From the NCBI GenBank assembly GCA_016235745.1, contig JACRJA010000065.1, forward strand, positions 62,001 to 126,000: 64,000 nucleotides of DNA, in the 5' to 3' direction. Within the stretch, counting starts at the first letter, position 1, and every line of letters begins with the position of its first letter. This document shows positions 1 to 8,241 of this stretch, piece after piece. The position numbers and the translations under genes are program-made. Below the pieces are notes generated by a model. It searched no databases, had not been told where the DNA came from, and saw nothing but the letters and a program-made list of their open reading frames with translations. This DNA is from Rhodocyclales bacterium. GTDB taxonomy: Bacteria; Pseudomonadota; Gammaproteobacteria; Burkholderiales; Rhodocyclaceae.

Positions 1-228
1 CGCGCGCTGTGCCCGAGGAGATCCGGCAGTGAGCGGCGACTGTTGCGCTTCGTAAAAAGCACTTGTTTTCCCCGGTGCTAGGATTAGGATGGATGATGTG
101 GGCGCGTTCAGTTTGGGTTAACATAGCGCCTCGCGCCGCGGGAGGTGCCGCGGTTTGAGCGACGAAGGCGCCGGCGGCGCATCTTGCCGGGCGCTTTGCA
201 CTTTTTCAGTGACTCAAAGGAGAAAACG
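1..228. other. Left-edge region without a recognisable gene
   Basis: All three forward frames close within about 90 bases. Frame 3 could be the last codons of a gene entering from the left (ending EEIRQ then TGA near base 32), but this cannot be supported. The rest is the leader of the cytochrome c gene. The ORF-track entry starting at 145 is only an in-frame upstream extension of that gene. Confidence 0.4.
63..90 (+). promoter_or_regulatory. Candidate sigma-70 promoter for the cytochrome c gene
   Basis: TTGTTT (63-68) and TAGGAT (85-90) are separated by 16 bases, about 140 bases before the start codon. Both hexamers are imperfect. A second -10-like TAACAT at 119-124 has no clear -35. Low certainty. 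Confidence 0.25.
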
Positions 229-537
229 ATGCACAAGGCACTCTGGGTTGGCGCTGCGGCGCTGTTCCTGGCCGGCCCCGCGCTTGCCGCCACGGAAGGC
301 GAAACCCTGATGAAGACCAAGGGGTGCGCCGCCTGCCATGCGGTCGACAAGAAGCTGGTCGGCCCGGCGTACAAGGACGTGGCCAAGAAATACACCGAAG
401 CCGACGTGCCCAAGCTCGTCGAGAAAGTGAAGAAAGGCGGTGTGGGCGTGTGGGGGCCGGTGCCGATGCCGCCCAACCCGCAGGTGGCCGATGCGGATAT
501 CGAGAAGATCGTTCGCTGGATCCTGACCCTGAAGTGA
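229..537 (+). CDS. Periplasmic class I cytochrome c (c-551/c-552 type)
   Basis: Small soluble electron carrier of 102 residues, exported to the periplasm where heme is attached. Residues 1-20 form a Sec signal peptide ending ALA-A. The heme motif CAACH is at residues 33-37, and the likely axial methionine is Met80 in VPMPP. The motifs KKGGVGVWG and WIL near the C-terminus are typical of the c-551/c-552 family, and the mature sequence resembles Hydrogenophilus cytochrome c-552. The ATG at 229 follows AAAGGAG by a good distance and gives a proper signal peptide, so it is preferred over the upstream start at 145 in the ORF track. It probably shuttles electrons to a terminal oxidase or nitrite reductase; the partner is not in this window. 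It is monocistronic, with a strong terminator directly after it. Confidence 0.95.
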   Translation: MHKALWVGAAALFLAGPALAATEGETLMKTKGCAACHAVDKKLVGPAYKDVAKKYTEADVPKLVEKVKKGGVGVWGPVPMPPNPQVADADIEKIVRWILTLK

Positions 538-546
538 GTATCCTCG

Positions 547-578
547 CGCCGCGGCGCCCTCAGCGCCGCGGCGTTTTT
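547..578 (+). terminator. Rho-independent terminator after the cytochrome c gene
   Basis: Perfect 11-bp stem CGCCGCGGCGC / GCGCCGCGGCG around a 5-base loop, followed by five T. It overlaps the last base of the convergent HDOD gene on the other strand. Confidence 0.9.
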
Positions 579-1723
579 CACGCATTGAGCCGGTCGGCGT
601 ATTCCAGTGCCGTGAGGTGGGCCCGGTTCAAGCTCAGGGAGGCAAGCCCCAGTTTTTCTGCATGATGGCGCAGGAGCGCCGCATCGGGGCTCTCGCATGC
701 CCGCGCAAGTTCGAGGAAGGGGGCGAATTCTCCCTGGTTTCGCGTGAGCGCCTCGCGTATTGCCTCGCTCACGGCGATGTGCTGCAGAACTTCCGTCATT
801 GAGACTCCGAGCAAGACATCGAGGACGGAAAAAACGCCGCACAAGAACAACTGTTCCGTGACTTCGACAGGGAACAACCCCTTGCCGATCTCTTCCATGA
901 ATCGACCGCGGACGATGGCCGTCTGGGCCAGCGCTTGCTGCGAGGGATGCTGCGAGGTGTGCAGCAGAAGCAGTGACAGCCATTTCAGCAGATTGCGGTA
1001 GCCGAGGATCTGGACCGCGTGCCGGAACGAGGTCACTTCGCATATCAGCCCCATCCCTGCCGAGTTGATGTAGCGCAAGAGGCGATAGCTGAGCGCGACG
1101 TCCCGTTTCAGGAGTTCTTCGATCTCGGCGATGTCAGCGTCGTGCTGGAGTTTCTGGATGAGCTGCAGGACGATGCCGAAAGTGGGGGCGGCGCGTTGCT
1201 GGTCCGCCTGCGGCATGCCGCGCAGGAAGAACCAGCCGCAGGCGCCGGAAAAGCCGCGTGCGACGGTGTCGGCGAAGGCGGCGGGGTCGGTTAGACCCCA
1301 GGCAAGGGCGATGCCGGGCGCGAGCCCGGGGACGGAACTGCGGCGCAGATCGACCAAGGTGAAGCGCCAGTCGCCTATGGCAGGAACGGGGCTTGCGCCG
1401 TCGTACCAGCCGAGGCAAAGGGGGAGCCCTTGGGCATGGACGAGGGGCAACAGGGTCTGGACCTTGGGATGCGTGAGAGCCGGGGTGGGGATCTCAAGAA
1501 AGGTCCCCTCGGGCCAGGGCCATTCCAGGAGCTCCGGCCCTGGAACCAGGCGCCCGAAAGAGAGGAAGACCGTGTGCGCGGTCGGCCAGCAGGGGCGCAA
1601 ACGAGCCAGTTCTTCGAGCGCAGCCTGCGTCGAGGAGGCATGCAGGAAGAGGCGGTTGGCGGTGATCGCCTGTTTGCGATTGACCGCGGGTTCTCGCGTC
1701 AGAACGGTGGCGCTGTCGCTCAT
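578..1723 (-). CDS. HDOD domain protein with a vestigial EAL-like N-terminus
   Basis: 381 residues. The C-terminal half (about 190-381) matches the HDOD signalling domain: LKRDVALSYRLLRYINSAG followed by a HAVQILGYRNLLKWLSLLLL block. The N-terminus (REPAVNRKQAITANRLFLH) aligns by eye with the opening of EAL-HDOD (YuxH-type) proteins, where RQPI..R....YELLFR is expected. The EAL glutamate region is replaced by NRL, so cyclic-di-GMP hydrolysis is unlikely. Its start overlaps the stop of the upstream reductase gene by 4 bases (ATGA), so the two are translationally coupled. The family is regulatory; its partner here is unknown. Confidence 0.8.
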   Translation of the reverse strand: MSDSATVLTREPAVNRKQAITANRLFLHASSTQAALEELARLRPCWPTAHTVFLSFGRLVPGPELLEWPWPEGTFLEIPTPALTHPKVQTLLPLVHAQGLPLCLGWYDGASPVPAIGDWRFTLVDLRRSSVPGLAPGIALAWGLTDPAAFADTVARGFSGACGWFFLRGMPQADQQRAAPTFGIVLQLIQKLQHDADIAEIEELLKRDVALSYRLLRYINSAGMGLICEVTSFRHAVQILGYRNLLKWLSLLLLHTSQHPSQQALAQTAIVRGRFMEEIGKGLFPVEVTEQLFLCGVFSVLDVLLGVSMTEVLQHIAVSEAIREALTRNQGEFAPFLELARACESPDAALLRHHAEKLGLASLSLNRAHLTALEYADRLNA

Positions 1724-2745
1724 GTGGGGCCCGTGGCGAAGGTGAATGCGTCGCTGAAGAATGAGTCTGCGTCCAGGCCATGCGCCAGGAAGTCGCGCCG
1801 CGCCGCTTCGATCATCGCCGGTGCGCCGCAGGCGTAGACCTCGAAACCGGCGAGCGTGGGAAGGTCTTGCAGCACGACGCGGTGCACCAGCTCGGTGTGC
1901 CCTTCCCAGCGATCCTCCACCAGGGGTTCGGAGAGCACCGGCACGTAGCGAAACCACGCGTGTTCGGCAGCGAAGCGCTCGAGCCATTCGTGCCGGTAGA
2001 GGCCGGTGCGCGTGCGTGCGCCCCAGTAGAGCGTGGCCGGACGGGCGATCCCGGCATGGTGCATGTGCCGCAGCATAGCCTGGATCGGTGCAAATCCCGT
2101 GCCGCCAGCGAGAAAAAGGATCGGCGCAGTACTTTCCTCGCGCAGGAAGAAGCTCCCCAAGGGGCCTTCGAGCCGCAGCACGTCTTTGGGTTTCATCGCC
2201 GTGAAGACGTGCTGGGTGAAGCGGCCGCCGGGCACGAGCCGGACGTGCAGTTCGAGGAAATCGTCCTCTTCCGGGGCATTGGCGAGCGAGAAGCTGCGCC
2301 GCGCCCCGTCGGGCAGCAGTACGTCCACATACTGGCCGGCGCGGAAGCGCAAGTCCAGGCTCGCCGGGCGCTTGAGCGTGAGGATCATCACGTCTTCGGC
2401 CGCGCGCTCCAGGCGCTCGACCCGCGCGGGGAATTTGTGCACCGGGAAGTCGTCGGCACGGCGCAGCTCGCGCACGGCGATGGTGAGATCCGTGAGGGCC
2501 CGGGCGCGGCAGGGCAGGAACCAGCCCTGGGCGCGCTCTTCTTCGGTGAGCGCCGAGGCGGCCACGGGGCCGGTATACTCGATCCGGCCTTCGATGAGCC
2601 GGGCGCGGCAGGCGCCGCAGGCGCCGTCGCGGCAGCCGTAGGGCAGCAGCAGCCCGGCGGCGAGTGCCGCTTCGAGCACGGTCTGATCCGGGGCGACGCG
2701 GAAGTCGGCACCGGGATGATCGACGATGCGGACGGTGGCGTTCAT
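1720..2745 (-). CDS. 2Fe-2S ferredoxin / FAD-NAD(P)H oxidoreductase
   Basis: 341-residue fusion of a plant-type ferredoxin domain (about 1-90) and a ferredoxin-NADP reductase module. Iron-sulfur ligands are Cys38, Cys43, Cys46 (CRDGACGAC) and Cys79 (FLPC). The flavin motif RSFSLANAP and the nucleotide motif LAGGTGFAPIQAM follow. Members are annotated as CDP-6-deoxy-delta-3,4-glucoseen reductase or as oxygenase reductase components; in betaproteobacteria such genes are common without a sugar-biosynthesis context, so the real electron acceptor is unknown. ATG 2745 is chosen because the ferredoxin domain begins there; the track's longer 2865 start adds low-complexity sequence. It is the first gene of a two-gene operon with the HDOD gene and divergent from the epimerase gene. 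Confidence 0.85.
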   Translation of the reverse strand: MNATVRIVDHPGADFRVAPDQTVLEAALAAGLLLPYGCRDGACGACRARLIEGRIEYTGPVAASALTEEERAQGWFLPCRARALTDLTIAVRELRRADDFPVHKFPARVERLERAAEDVMILTLKRPASLDLRFRAGQYVDVLLPDGARRSFSLANAPEEDDFLELHVRLVPGGRFTQHVFTAMKPKDVLRLEGPLGSFFLREESTAPILFLAGGTGFAPIQAMLRHMHHAGIARPATLYWGARTRTGLYRHEWLERFAAEHAWFRYVPVLSEPLVEDRWEGHTELVHRVVLQDLPTLAGFEVYACGAPAMIEAARRDFLAHGLDADSFFSDAFTFATGPT

Positions 2746-2792
2746 GGTAGGCTTGAGCATCCAGGGTGATCTGGGAAACGGAAAAGGATAGC

Positions 2793-3686
2793 ATGAAGCG
2801 GCGCGCACGATTGCTGGTGGTCGGAGCGGGGGAGGTGGCCGCGCGGGCGGTGCGTTTCCTGCCAAAAGGGGTGGCGGTGATCGCCCTCGTGCGCCGTCCC
2901 GAAGCGGCGCCAGCCTGGCGTGCGAGGGGGGCGAAGGTGGTGCTTGCCGATCTCGACGATCAGCGCAGTCTGCGGCGGATTGCCGGGCTCGCGCCCTGGG
3001 TGTGGATGCTTGCCCCGCCGCCGGGCGAGGGGATGGACGACCCCCGCTCGAAGCGGCTGGCGGCGGCGCTGGCGCGCGGCGGACGGCGGCCGCGCCGCCT
3101 GGTCTATGTCGGCACGAGCGGGATTTACGGCGATCGGGGCGGGGCCTGGGTGCGCGAATCGGACCCGCCGCGGCCGCAGACGGGGCGGGGCAAACGGCGG
3201 CTGGCTGCCGAGCGGCGCTGGCGCGCGTTTGCGCGCCGGCTTGGCGTGTGGTTGGCGATTTTGCGCGCGCCGGGCATCTACGCCGAGGATCGGCTGCCCT
3301 TGGAGCGGCTGCGCCGCGGCTGGCCGCTGCCGCAAGAGCCGGTGTGGACCAATCACATCCATGCCGACGATCTGGCGCGCGTCCTGTGGCTCGCTACCTT
3401 CCGCGGCGCGAGCCTGCGCGCTTATCACGTGGTCGATCAAAGCGGGCTGACGCTCAGAGAATTCTATGAGCGGCTCGCCGAAACCTTCGACTTGCCGCTG
3501 CCGCCGCGCCTGCCCTTGGCCGAGGCGCTGGCGGCGGTTCCTCCCGCCGTGGCTTCCTTCATGCGAGAATCACGCCGTTTGCACAGCACGCGGCTGCGCG
3601 CGGAACTGCGCCTGCGCTTGCGCCATCCGACGGTGGAGGGGGTGCTGGCGGCGCTCGCGCACCGTCGGGAAACGAAAGGAGCTTGA
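2793..3686 (+). CDS. NAD(P)-dependent epimerase/dehydratase-like (short-chain) protein
   Basis: 297 residues with an N-terminal Rossmann motif LLVVGAGEVAARAV and later YVGTSGIYGDRGG, which contains the Ser and Tyr expected in extended short-chain dehydrogenases. The Lys of YxxxK is not obvious. The ILRAPGIYAEDRLPL, NHIHADDLARVLW and YHVVD blocks match the YeeZ/NAD-epimerase group. The substrate is unknown. ATG 2793 follows AAAAGGA; a GTG at 2766 is an alternative. It sits just before hemJ (4-base gap) and diverges from the reductase gene. Confidence 0.75.
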   Translation: MKRRARLLVVGAGEVAARAVRFLPKGVAVIALVRRPEAAPAWRARGAKVVLADLDDQRSLRRIAGLAPWVWMLAPPPGEGMDDPRSKRLAAALARGGRRPRRLVYVGTSGIYGDRGGAWVRESDPPRPQTGRGKRRLAAERRWRAFARRLGVWLAILRAPGIYAEDRLPLERLRRGWPLPQEPVWTNHIHADDLARVLWLATFRGASLRAYHVVDQSGLTLREFYERLAETFDLPLPPRLPLAEALAAVPPAVASFMRESRRLHSTRLRAELRLRLRHPTVEGVLAALAHRRETKGA

Positions 3687-3690
3687 GACC

Positions 3691-4101
3691 ATGTTGTGGG
3701 TGAAATCGCTGCACATCATTTTCATCGTGAGCTGGTTCGCTGGACTTTTCTACTTGCCGCGCATCTTCGTCAACCTGGCGATGGTCGAGGAGCCGGCGGT
3801 GCGGGCGCACCTCTTGGTGATGGCGCGCAAGCTCTACCGCTTCATGACGCCGCTGGGGGTGCTGGCGATCGTCTTCGGTCTGTGGCTGTGGTTCGGCTTC
3901 GATTTTTCTGGCGGCTGGCTGCACGCCAAGACGCTGCTCGCGGTCTTTCTCATCGTTTATCACCTGTGGTGCGGGCGGTTGCTGCGCGCGTTTGCCGAGG
4001 GGCGCAATCGTCACTCGCATCGCTGGTATCGCGTCTTCAACGAGATTCCCGTGCTGGTGCTCACGGCGGTGGTGTTCCTCGCCGTGTTGAAGCCTTTTTG
4101 A
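3691..4101 (+). CDS. hemJ: Protoporphyrinogen IX oxidase HemJ-like membrane protein
   Basis: 136-residue integral membrane protein of the UPF0093/HemJ family, which oxidises protoporphyrinogen IX to protoporphyrin IX in heme synthesis. Diagnostic blocks are LHIIFIVSWFAGLFYLPRIF at the N-terminus (conserved His8), YRFMTPLGVLAIVFG, LHAKTLLAVFLIVYHLWCG and RVFNEIPVLVLTAVV. Four hydrophobic segments are visible, and the length is typical. Heme supply fits the neighbouring cytochrome c. It is probably cotranscribed with the epimerase gene and the methyltransferase gene that starts 9 bases downstream. Confidence 0.85.
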   Translation: MLWVKSLHIIFIVSWFAGLFYLPRIFVNLAMVEEPAVRAHLLVMARKLYRFMTPLGVLAIVFGLWLWFGFDFSGGWLHAKTLLAVFLIVYHLWCGRLLRAFAEGRNRHSHRWYRVFNEIPVLVLTAVVFLAVLKPF

Positions 4102-4110
4102 GGAGACGGC

Positions 4111-5271
4111 GTGAGCGAGCGCTTCTTCTGTCCTTGCCCGCGCGGCCTCGAGGGGGCGCTCGCCCAGGAGTTGGCGAGCCTGGGAATCGAGCGGCCCGAA
4201 CCGGCTTCTGCCGGGGTGGGATTTACCGGCGAATTCGCCCTCGGCGCCTGGGTGAACCTGACGAGCCGCATCGCCACGCGCGTGCTGTGGCAGGTGGGGG
4301 AAGGGAGCTATCGCAACGAGGACGAGCTCTACCGTCTGGCGCGCGACATTCCCTGGCCACGGCATTTTGCCGTCGAGCGCACCCTCCGCGTCGATGTGCG
4401 CGCCCAGCGCTCGCCCTTGCGCAGCCTCGAATTCGCGGCGCTGCGGGTCAAGGATGCGGTCTGCGACCGCTTCCGGGCGCAGCTGGGGGCACGGCCCAGC
4501 GTCGATACCGCCGCGCCGCAGGTGCGCCTCTGGGCTTTTCTGCAAGAGCGGCGTGCGCGGCTCTACCTCGATCTGAGCGGCGAGCCGCTCTACCGCCGCG
4601 GGTTCAAGCGCTCGACGGTCGCCGCGCCGCTGAAGGAAAACCTCGCAGCGGGCATCCTGGCACTCAGCGGCTGGCGGCCGGACGAGCCGCTCGCCGATCC
4701 GATGTGCGGCAGCGGCACCTTCCTCCTCGAAGCGGCGATGGCCGCGCGCGGCATCGCCCCAGGGCTCGCGCGGAATTTCGCCCTGGAAAACCTGGCGACT
4801 TTCGACCCGGCGCAGTGGCAGTCCTTGCGCCGGCGCGCCGCGGCGCTGTGCCGCGACCTTTCTCTGCGGCTGTGGGGCTCCGACGTCGATCCGGCGATGG
4901 TGGCGGCCGCGCGCGAGAACCTCGCCGCGGCGGGGCTGGAGGAGGAGGTGCACTGGCAGGTGGCCGAGGTGGGGGAACTGGTCGCCCCGGCGCCGGAGGG
5001 AGTCTTGGTGGCCAACCCGCCCTACGGCGTGCGGCTCGATGAGCGGGAGCGGCTGGCCGTATGGTATCCGCGGCTGGGCGATGCGCTCAAGCGCCACTGG
5101 ACGGGCTGGCGCGCCTGGATCCTTACCGCCGACCCGGAATTGCCGCGCCGCCTTGGGCTCAAGGCGAGCCGGCGCGTGCCGCTCTTCAACGGGGCGCTGG
5201 AGTGTCGCCTGCTGGAATACCGCCTCGTGGCCGGCCCGATGCGGCGGCGCGCCGCGCTCACAGCACGTTGA
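4111..5271 (+). CDS. rlmL: THUMP-domain SAM-dependent 23S rRNA guanine methyltransferase (RlmL-like)
   Basis: 386 residues starting at GTG with AGGAG seven bases upstream. The N-terminus (FFCPCPRGLEGALAQEL) and THUMP region to about residue 155 precede a Rossmann methyltransferase domain with DPMCGSGTFLLEAA, an acidic SAM-binding segment GSDVDPAMV and the catalytic NPPYG motif typical of N2-guanine methylation. It corresponds to the N-terminal half of E. coli RlmL, which is fused to RlmK; the RlmK half is absent, as in many other bacteria. The assignment to G2445 rests on family similarity only. The 3' end overlaps the convergent pilU by 14 bases. Confidence 0.85.
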   Translation: MSERFFCPCPRGLEGALAQELASLGIERPEPASAGVGFTGEFALGAWVNLTSRIATRVLWQVGEGSYRNEDELYRLARDIPWPRHFAVERTLRVDVRAQRSPLRSLEFAALRVKDAVCDRFRAQLGARPSVDTAAPQVRLWAFLQERRARLYLDLSGEPLYRRGFKRSTVAAPLKENLAAGILALSGWRPDEPLADPMCGSGTFLLEAAMAARGIAPGLARNFALENLATFDPAQWQSLRRRAAALCRDLSLRLWGSDVDPAMVAAARENLAAAGLEEEVHWQVAEVGELVAPAPEGVLVANPPYGVRLDERERLAVWYPRLGDALKRHWTGWRAWILTADPELPRRLGLKASRRVPLFNGALECRLLEYRLVAGPMRRRAALTAR

Positions 5272-6391
5272 GGTCGTCCGGCGGGCGGATGTCGGGTCTG
5301 TCTTCCCGCTTGCTGTAGAGCTTGATCTGCAGCCGCAGATCGTTGACCGAGTCGGCGTAGCGCAGGGCGTCTTCGTAGCGGATGAGCCCGGCTTCGTAGA
5401 GATCGAAGAGGGCTTGGTCGAAGGTCTGCATGCCCAGCTCGCGCGAGCGCTTTATCACGTCCTTGATCTCGCCCACCTCTCCTTTGAAGATGAGATCGGC
5501 AATGAGGGGGGAGTTGAGCATGATCTCCACGGCCGGAACCCGGCCGGGGCCGTCGGCGCGCGGTAGCAGGCGCTGCGACACGAAGGCGCGCAGGTTGAGC
5601 GAGAGATCCATGAGCAGCTGCTGGCGCCGGTCTTCGGGAAAGAAGTTGATGATGCGGTCGAGCGCCTGGTTGGCGCTGTTGGCGTGCAGGGTGGCAAGCG
5701 CAAGGTGTCCCGTCTCGGCGAAGGCGATGGCGTAGTCCATCGTCTCGCGGTCGCGGATCTCCCCCATCATGATGACGTCGGGGGCTTGGCGCAGCGTGTT
5801 CTTCAGGGCGATTTCCCAGTTCTCGGTGTCGATGCCGACCTCGCGCTGCGACACGATGCAGTTCTTGTGGGTGTGCACGAACTCGATCGGGTCCTCGATG
5901 GTGATGATGTGGCCGAAGGAATTCTCGTTGCGGTAATCGACGAGCGCGGCGAGCGAGGTGCTCTTGCCGGTGCCGGTGCCGCCGACGAAGATCACCAGGC
6001 CGCGTTTGAGCATGGCGATTTCCTTGAGGATGGGCGGCAGCATGAGCTCATCGAAGGTGGGGACGCGGTCGGCGATGGCGCGCAGCACCAGCGCCACGGT
6101 GCCCTTTTCCAGATAGGCATTGACGCGGAAGCGCCCGACGCCGGTGGGATTGATGGCGAAGTTGCATTCCTTGGTTGCTTCGAACTCGGCGGCCTGCCGG
6201 TCGTTCATCAGGGCGCGGGCGATCTCCGCGGTATGGACCGCGGTGAGCGGCTGCGCCGTCTGCGGCGTGATCTTGCCGTCGATTTTCAGCGCCGGGGGGA
6301 AATCCGGGGTGATGAAGAGGTCGGAAGCCTTTTTCTGCTTTGCGAGTTTGAGCAGGTCGTTGACGAAGCGCAGCGCTTGGTCTTTTTGCAT
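5258..6391 (-). CDS. pilU: Type IV pilus retraction ATPase PilU
   Basis: 377-residue cytoplasmic hexameric ATPase paralogous to PilT, assisting pilus retraction. Walker A is GGTGTGKST, followed by the Asp box ITIEDPIEFVH, Walker B DVIMMGEIRDRETM and a His box AETGHLALATLHANSA. The C-terminus extends beyond PilT (KLYSKRED...), as in PilU. ATG 6391 (MQKDQALRF) begins the conserved PAS-like N-terminal domain. It lies 11 bases downstream of pilT in the same operon. Confidence 0.95.
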   Translation of the reverse strand: MQKDQALRFVNDLLKLAKQKKASDLFITPDFPPALKIDGKITPQTAQPLTAVHTAEIARALMNDRQAAEFEATKECNFAINPTGVGRFRVNAYLEKGTVALVLRAIADRVPTFDELMLPPILKEIAMLKRGLVIFVGGTGTGKSTSLAALVDYRNENSFGHIITIEDPIEFVHTHKNCIVSQREVGIDTENWEIALKNTLRQAPDVIMMGEIRDRETMDYAIAFAETGHLALATLHANSANQALDRIINFFPEDRRQQLLMDLSLNLRAFVSQRLLPRADGPGRVPAVEIMLNSPLIADLIFKGEVGEIKDVIKRSRELGMQTFDQALFDLYEAGLIRYEDALRYADSVNDLRLQIKLYSKREDRPDIRPPDDLNVL

Positions 6392-6402
6392 GATGACGAT
6401 CC

Positions 6403-7443
6403 TTAGCGGAACTGATCCTTGTTCTGAGCCACCGAACGCGCTTCGTCGACCGCGATCACTTGCTGACGCACCAGCTCCATGAGGCACTGGTCGAGCGTTT
6501 GCATGCCGATGGCCTGGTTGGTCTGCATGATGGAGTACATCTGGGCGATCTTGTTCTCGCGGATGAGGTTGCGGATGGCGGCGTTGGCGATCATGATCTC
6601 GTGCGCCGCCACGCGGCCGGTGCCGTCCTTGCGCTTGAGCAGTACCTGCGAGATGACGGCGCGCAGGGATTCGGAGAGCATGGAGCGCACCATCTCTTTC
6701 TCGGCGGCGGGAAAGACGTCGACGATGCGGTCGATCGTCTTGGCGGCCGAGGAGGTGTGCAAGGTGGCGAAGACGAGGTGGCCGGTCTCGGCCGCGGTGA
6801 GCGCGAGCCGGATGGTCTCGATGTCGCGCATCTCGCCCACCAGGATCACGTCCGGATCTTCGCGCAGCGCCGAGCGTAGCGCATTTTCGAAAGAATGGGT
6901 GTCGCGGTGCACCTCGCGCTGGTTGATGAGCGCTTTCTTCGGTTCGTGGACGAATTCGATCGGGTCTTCGATGGTGAGGATGTGCACCGGCTGGTGCGTG
7001 TTGATGTGATCGAGCATCGCCGCCAGCGTGGTCGATTTCCCCGAGCCGGTGGGACCGGTGACGAGCACGATGCCGCGGGGTTGATCGCAGATGGTCTTGA
7101 ACACGGGCGGGGCGGCCAGATCTTCGAGCGTGAGGACTTTGCTCGGGATGGTACGGAACGCCGCTCCCATGCCCCGGTCCTGCATGAAGGCATTGACCCG
7201 GAAACGGGCGATGCCAGGCACTTCGAAGGAGAAGTCCGCTTCCAGATGTTCCTCGAAGTTCTTGCGCTGCGCATCGTTCATGATGTCATAGACGAGTGCC
7301 TTGACGTCGGCATCGGCGAGCACGGGCAGGTTGATGCGCCGGATGTCGCCGTTGATGCGCAGCATCGGCGGCATGCCGGCCGACAGGTGCAGGTCGGAAG
7401 CCTTGTTCTTGACGGAGAAGGCGAGCAGTTCGGTGATGTCCAT
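6403..7443 (-). CDS. pilT: Type IV pilus retraction ATPase PilT
   Basis: 346 residues. The N-terminal MDITELLAFSVKNKASDLHLS block, Walker A GPTGSGKSTT, Asp box ILTIEDPIEFVH, Walker B DVILVGEMRDIETI and His box AETGHLVFATLHT are all intact. It powers depolymerisation of the pilus, so twitching and DNA uptake depend on it. GGAGATCGT precedes ATG 7443. The track's 597-residue ORF is an upstream extension antisense to yggS. It is divergent from yggS, as in many proteobacteria. Confidence 0.97.
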   Translation of the reverse strand: MDITELLAFSVKNKASDLHLSAGMPPMLRINGDIRRINLPVLADADVKALVYDIMNDAQRKNFEEHLEADFSFEVPGIARFRVNAFMQDRGMGAAFRTIPSKVLTLEDLAAPPVFKTICDQPRGIVLVTGPTGSGKSTTLAAMLDHINTHQPVHILTIEDPIEFVHEPKKALINQREVHRDTHSFENALRSALREDPDVILVGEMRDIETIRLALTAAETGHLVFATLHTSSAAKTIDRIVDVFPAAEKEMVRSMLSESLRAVISQVLLKRKDGTGRVAAHEIMIANAAIRNLIRENKIAQMYSIMQTNQAIGMQTLDQCLMELVRQQVIAVDEARSVAQNKDQFR

Positions 7444-7473
7444 ACGATCTCCTGGGAGGCGGACGGCGGCGAT

Positions 7474-7509
7474 GCTATACTCGGTGCGGTCTTGGACTTC
7501 GAGTATGGC
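7474..7509. promoter_or_regulatory. Inverted repeat between divergent pilT and yggS
   Basis: GCTATACTCG (7474-7483) is repeated in inverse orientation as CGAGTATGGC (7500-7509), 9 of 10 positions pairing, with 16 bases between. Each arm supplies a -10-like element reading outward (TATACT for yggS, CATACT for pilT). No good -35 is seen for either, so this may be a regulator site or a pair of divergent promoters. Confidence 0.4.
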
Positions 7510-7515
7510 TTCGGA

Positions 7516-8241
7516 ATGACGATTGTAGCGGATTCGTCGCGCTGCGAGGAACTTTTGTGTCGCCGGCTCGAGGCGCTGCGCGCGCGCGTGGCCGAGGCCG
7601 AGGCCGAGGCGCGTGCCGGGCGTGCACCCGGTTCGGTGACGATCGTGGCGGTCTCGAAGACCCAGCCGCCGGAATCCGTGCGCGCAGCCTTTGCCTGCGG
7701 CCAGCGGGTCTTTGGCGAGAACTACGTGCAGGAAGGCGTGGCCAAGGTCGAGGCGCTTGCCGACCTGCCGCTCGAGTGGCATTTCATCGGTCCCATTCAA
7801 AGCAACAAGACGCGCGCCATCGCCGAGCACTTCGCCTGGGTGCATTCCGTCGATCGCCTGAAAGTGGCCGAGCGGCTGGCGGCGCAGCGCCCGGCCGCCT
7901 TGGGGCCGCTGCAGGTGCTGTTGCAGGTCAATGTGAGCGGCGAAGCGAGCAAATCCGGTGTGGCGCCGGCCGAGGTGCCGGCGCTCGCCCAGGCCGTGGC
8001 GGCATTGCCCGGTCTGCGCCTGCGCGGGCTGATGTGCATTCCGGAGCCAACTTCCGACGAGGCGCTCTTGCGGGCGCGTTTCCGCACGCTGCGCCGTTGC
8101 CTGGAGGATCTGTGCGCGCAGGGGCTCGAACTCGACGCGCTCTCGATGGGCATGTCGGGTGATTTCACGATCGCGATCGAGGAGGGGGCGACGCACGTGC
8201 GCCTGGGGACGGCCATCTTCGGGGAGAGGAAGAAACCATGA
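7516..8241 (+). CDS. yggS: YggS family PLP homeostasis protein
   Basis: 241-residue PLP-binding TIM-barrel protein (YBL036c/PLPBP family) that buffers pyridoxal phosphate and has no known catalytic activity. The PLP lysine is K48 in VAVSKTQ. Further blocks are FGENYVQEG, WHFIGPIQSNK, QVNVSGEASKSG, LRGLMCIPEP, and SMGMSGDF with IRxG-type phosphate binding (VRLGTAIFG). Only the ATG at 7516 matches the family start; the track ORF begins inside antisense pilT. It is followed by proC with a 4-base overlap, a classic pairing. Confidence 0.95.
   Translation: MTIVADSSRCEELLCRRLEALRARVAEAEAEARAGRAPGSVTIVAVSKTQPPESVRAAFACGQRVFGENYVQEGVAKVEALADLPLEWHFIGPIQSNKTRAIAEHFAWVHSVDRLKVAERLAAQRPAALGPLQVLLQVNVSGEASKSGVAPAEVPALAQAVAALPGLRLRGLMCIPEPTSDEALLRARFRTLRRCLEDLCAQGLELDALSMGMSGDFTIAIEEGATHVRLGTAIFGERKKP

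Noticed and set aside
108-1043. 311-residue minus-strand ORF covering the cytochrome gene
   Set aside because: Antisense shadow without motifs; the cytochrome c reading frame on the plus strand is unambiguous.
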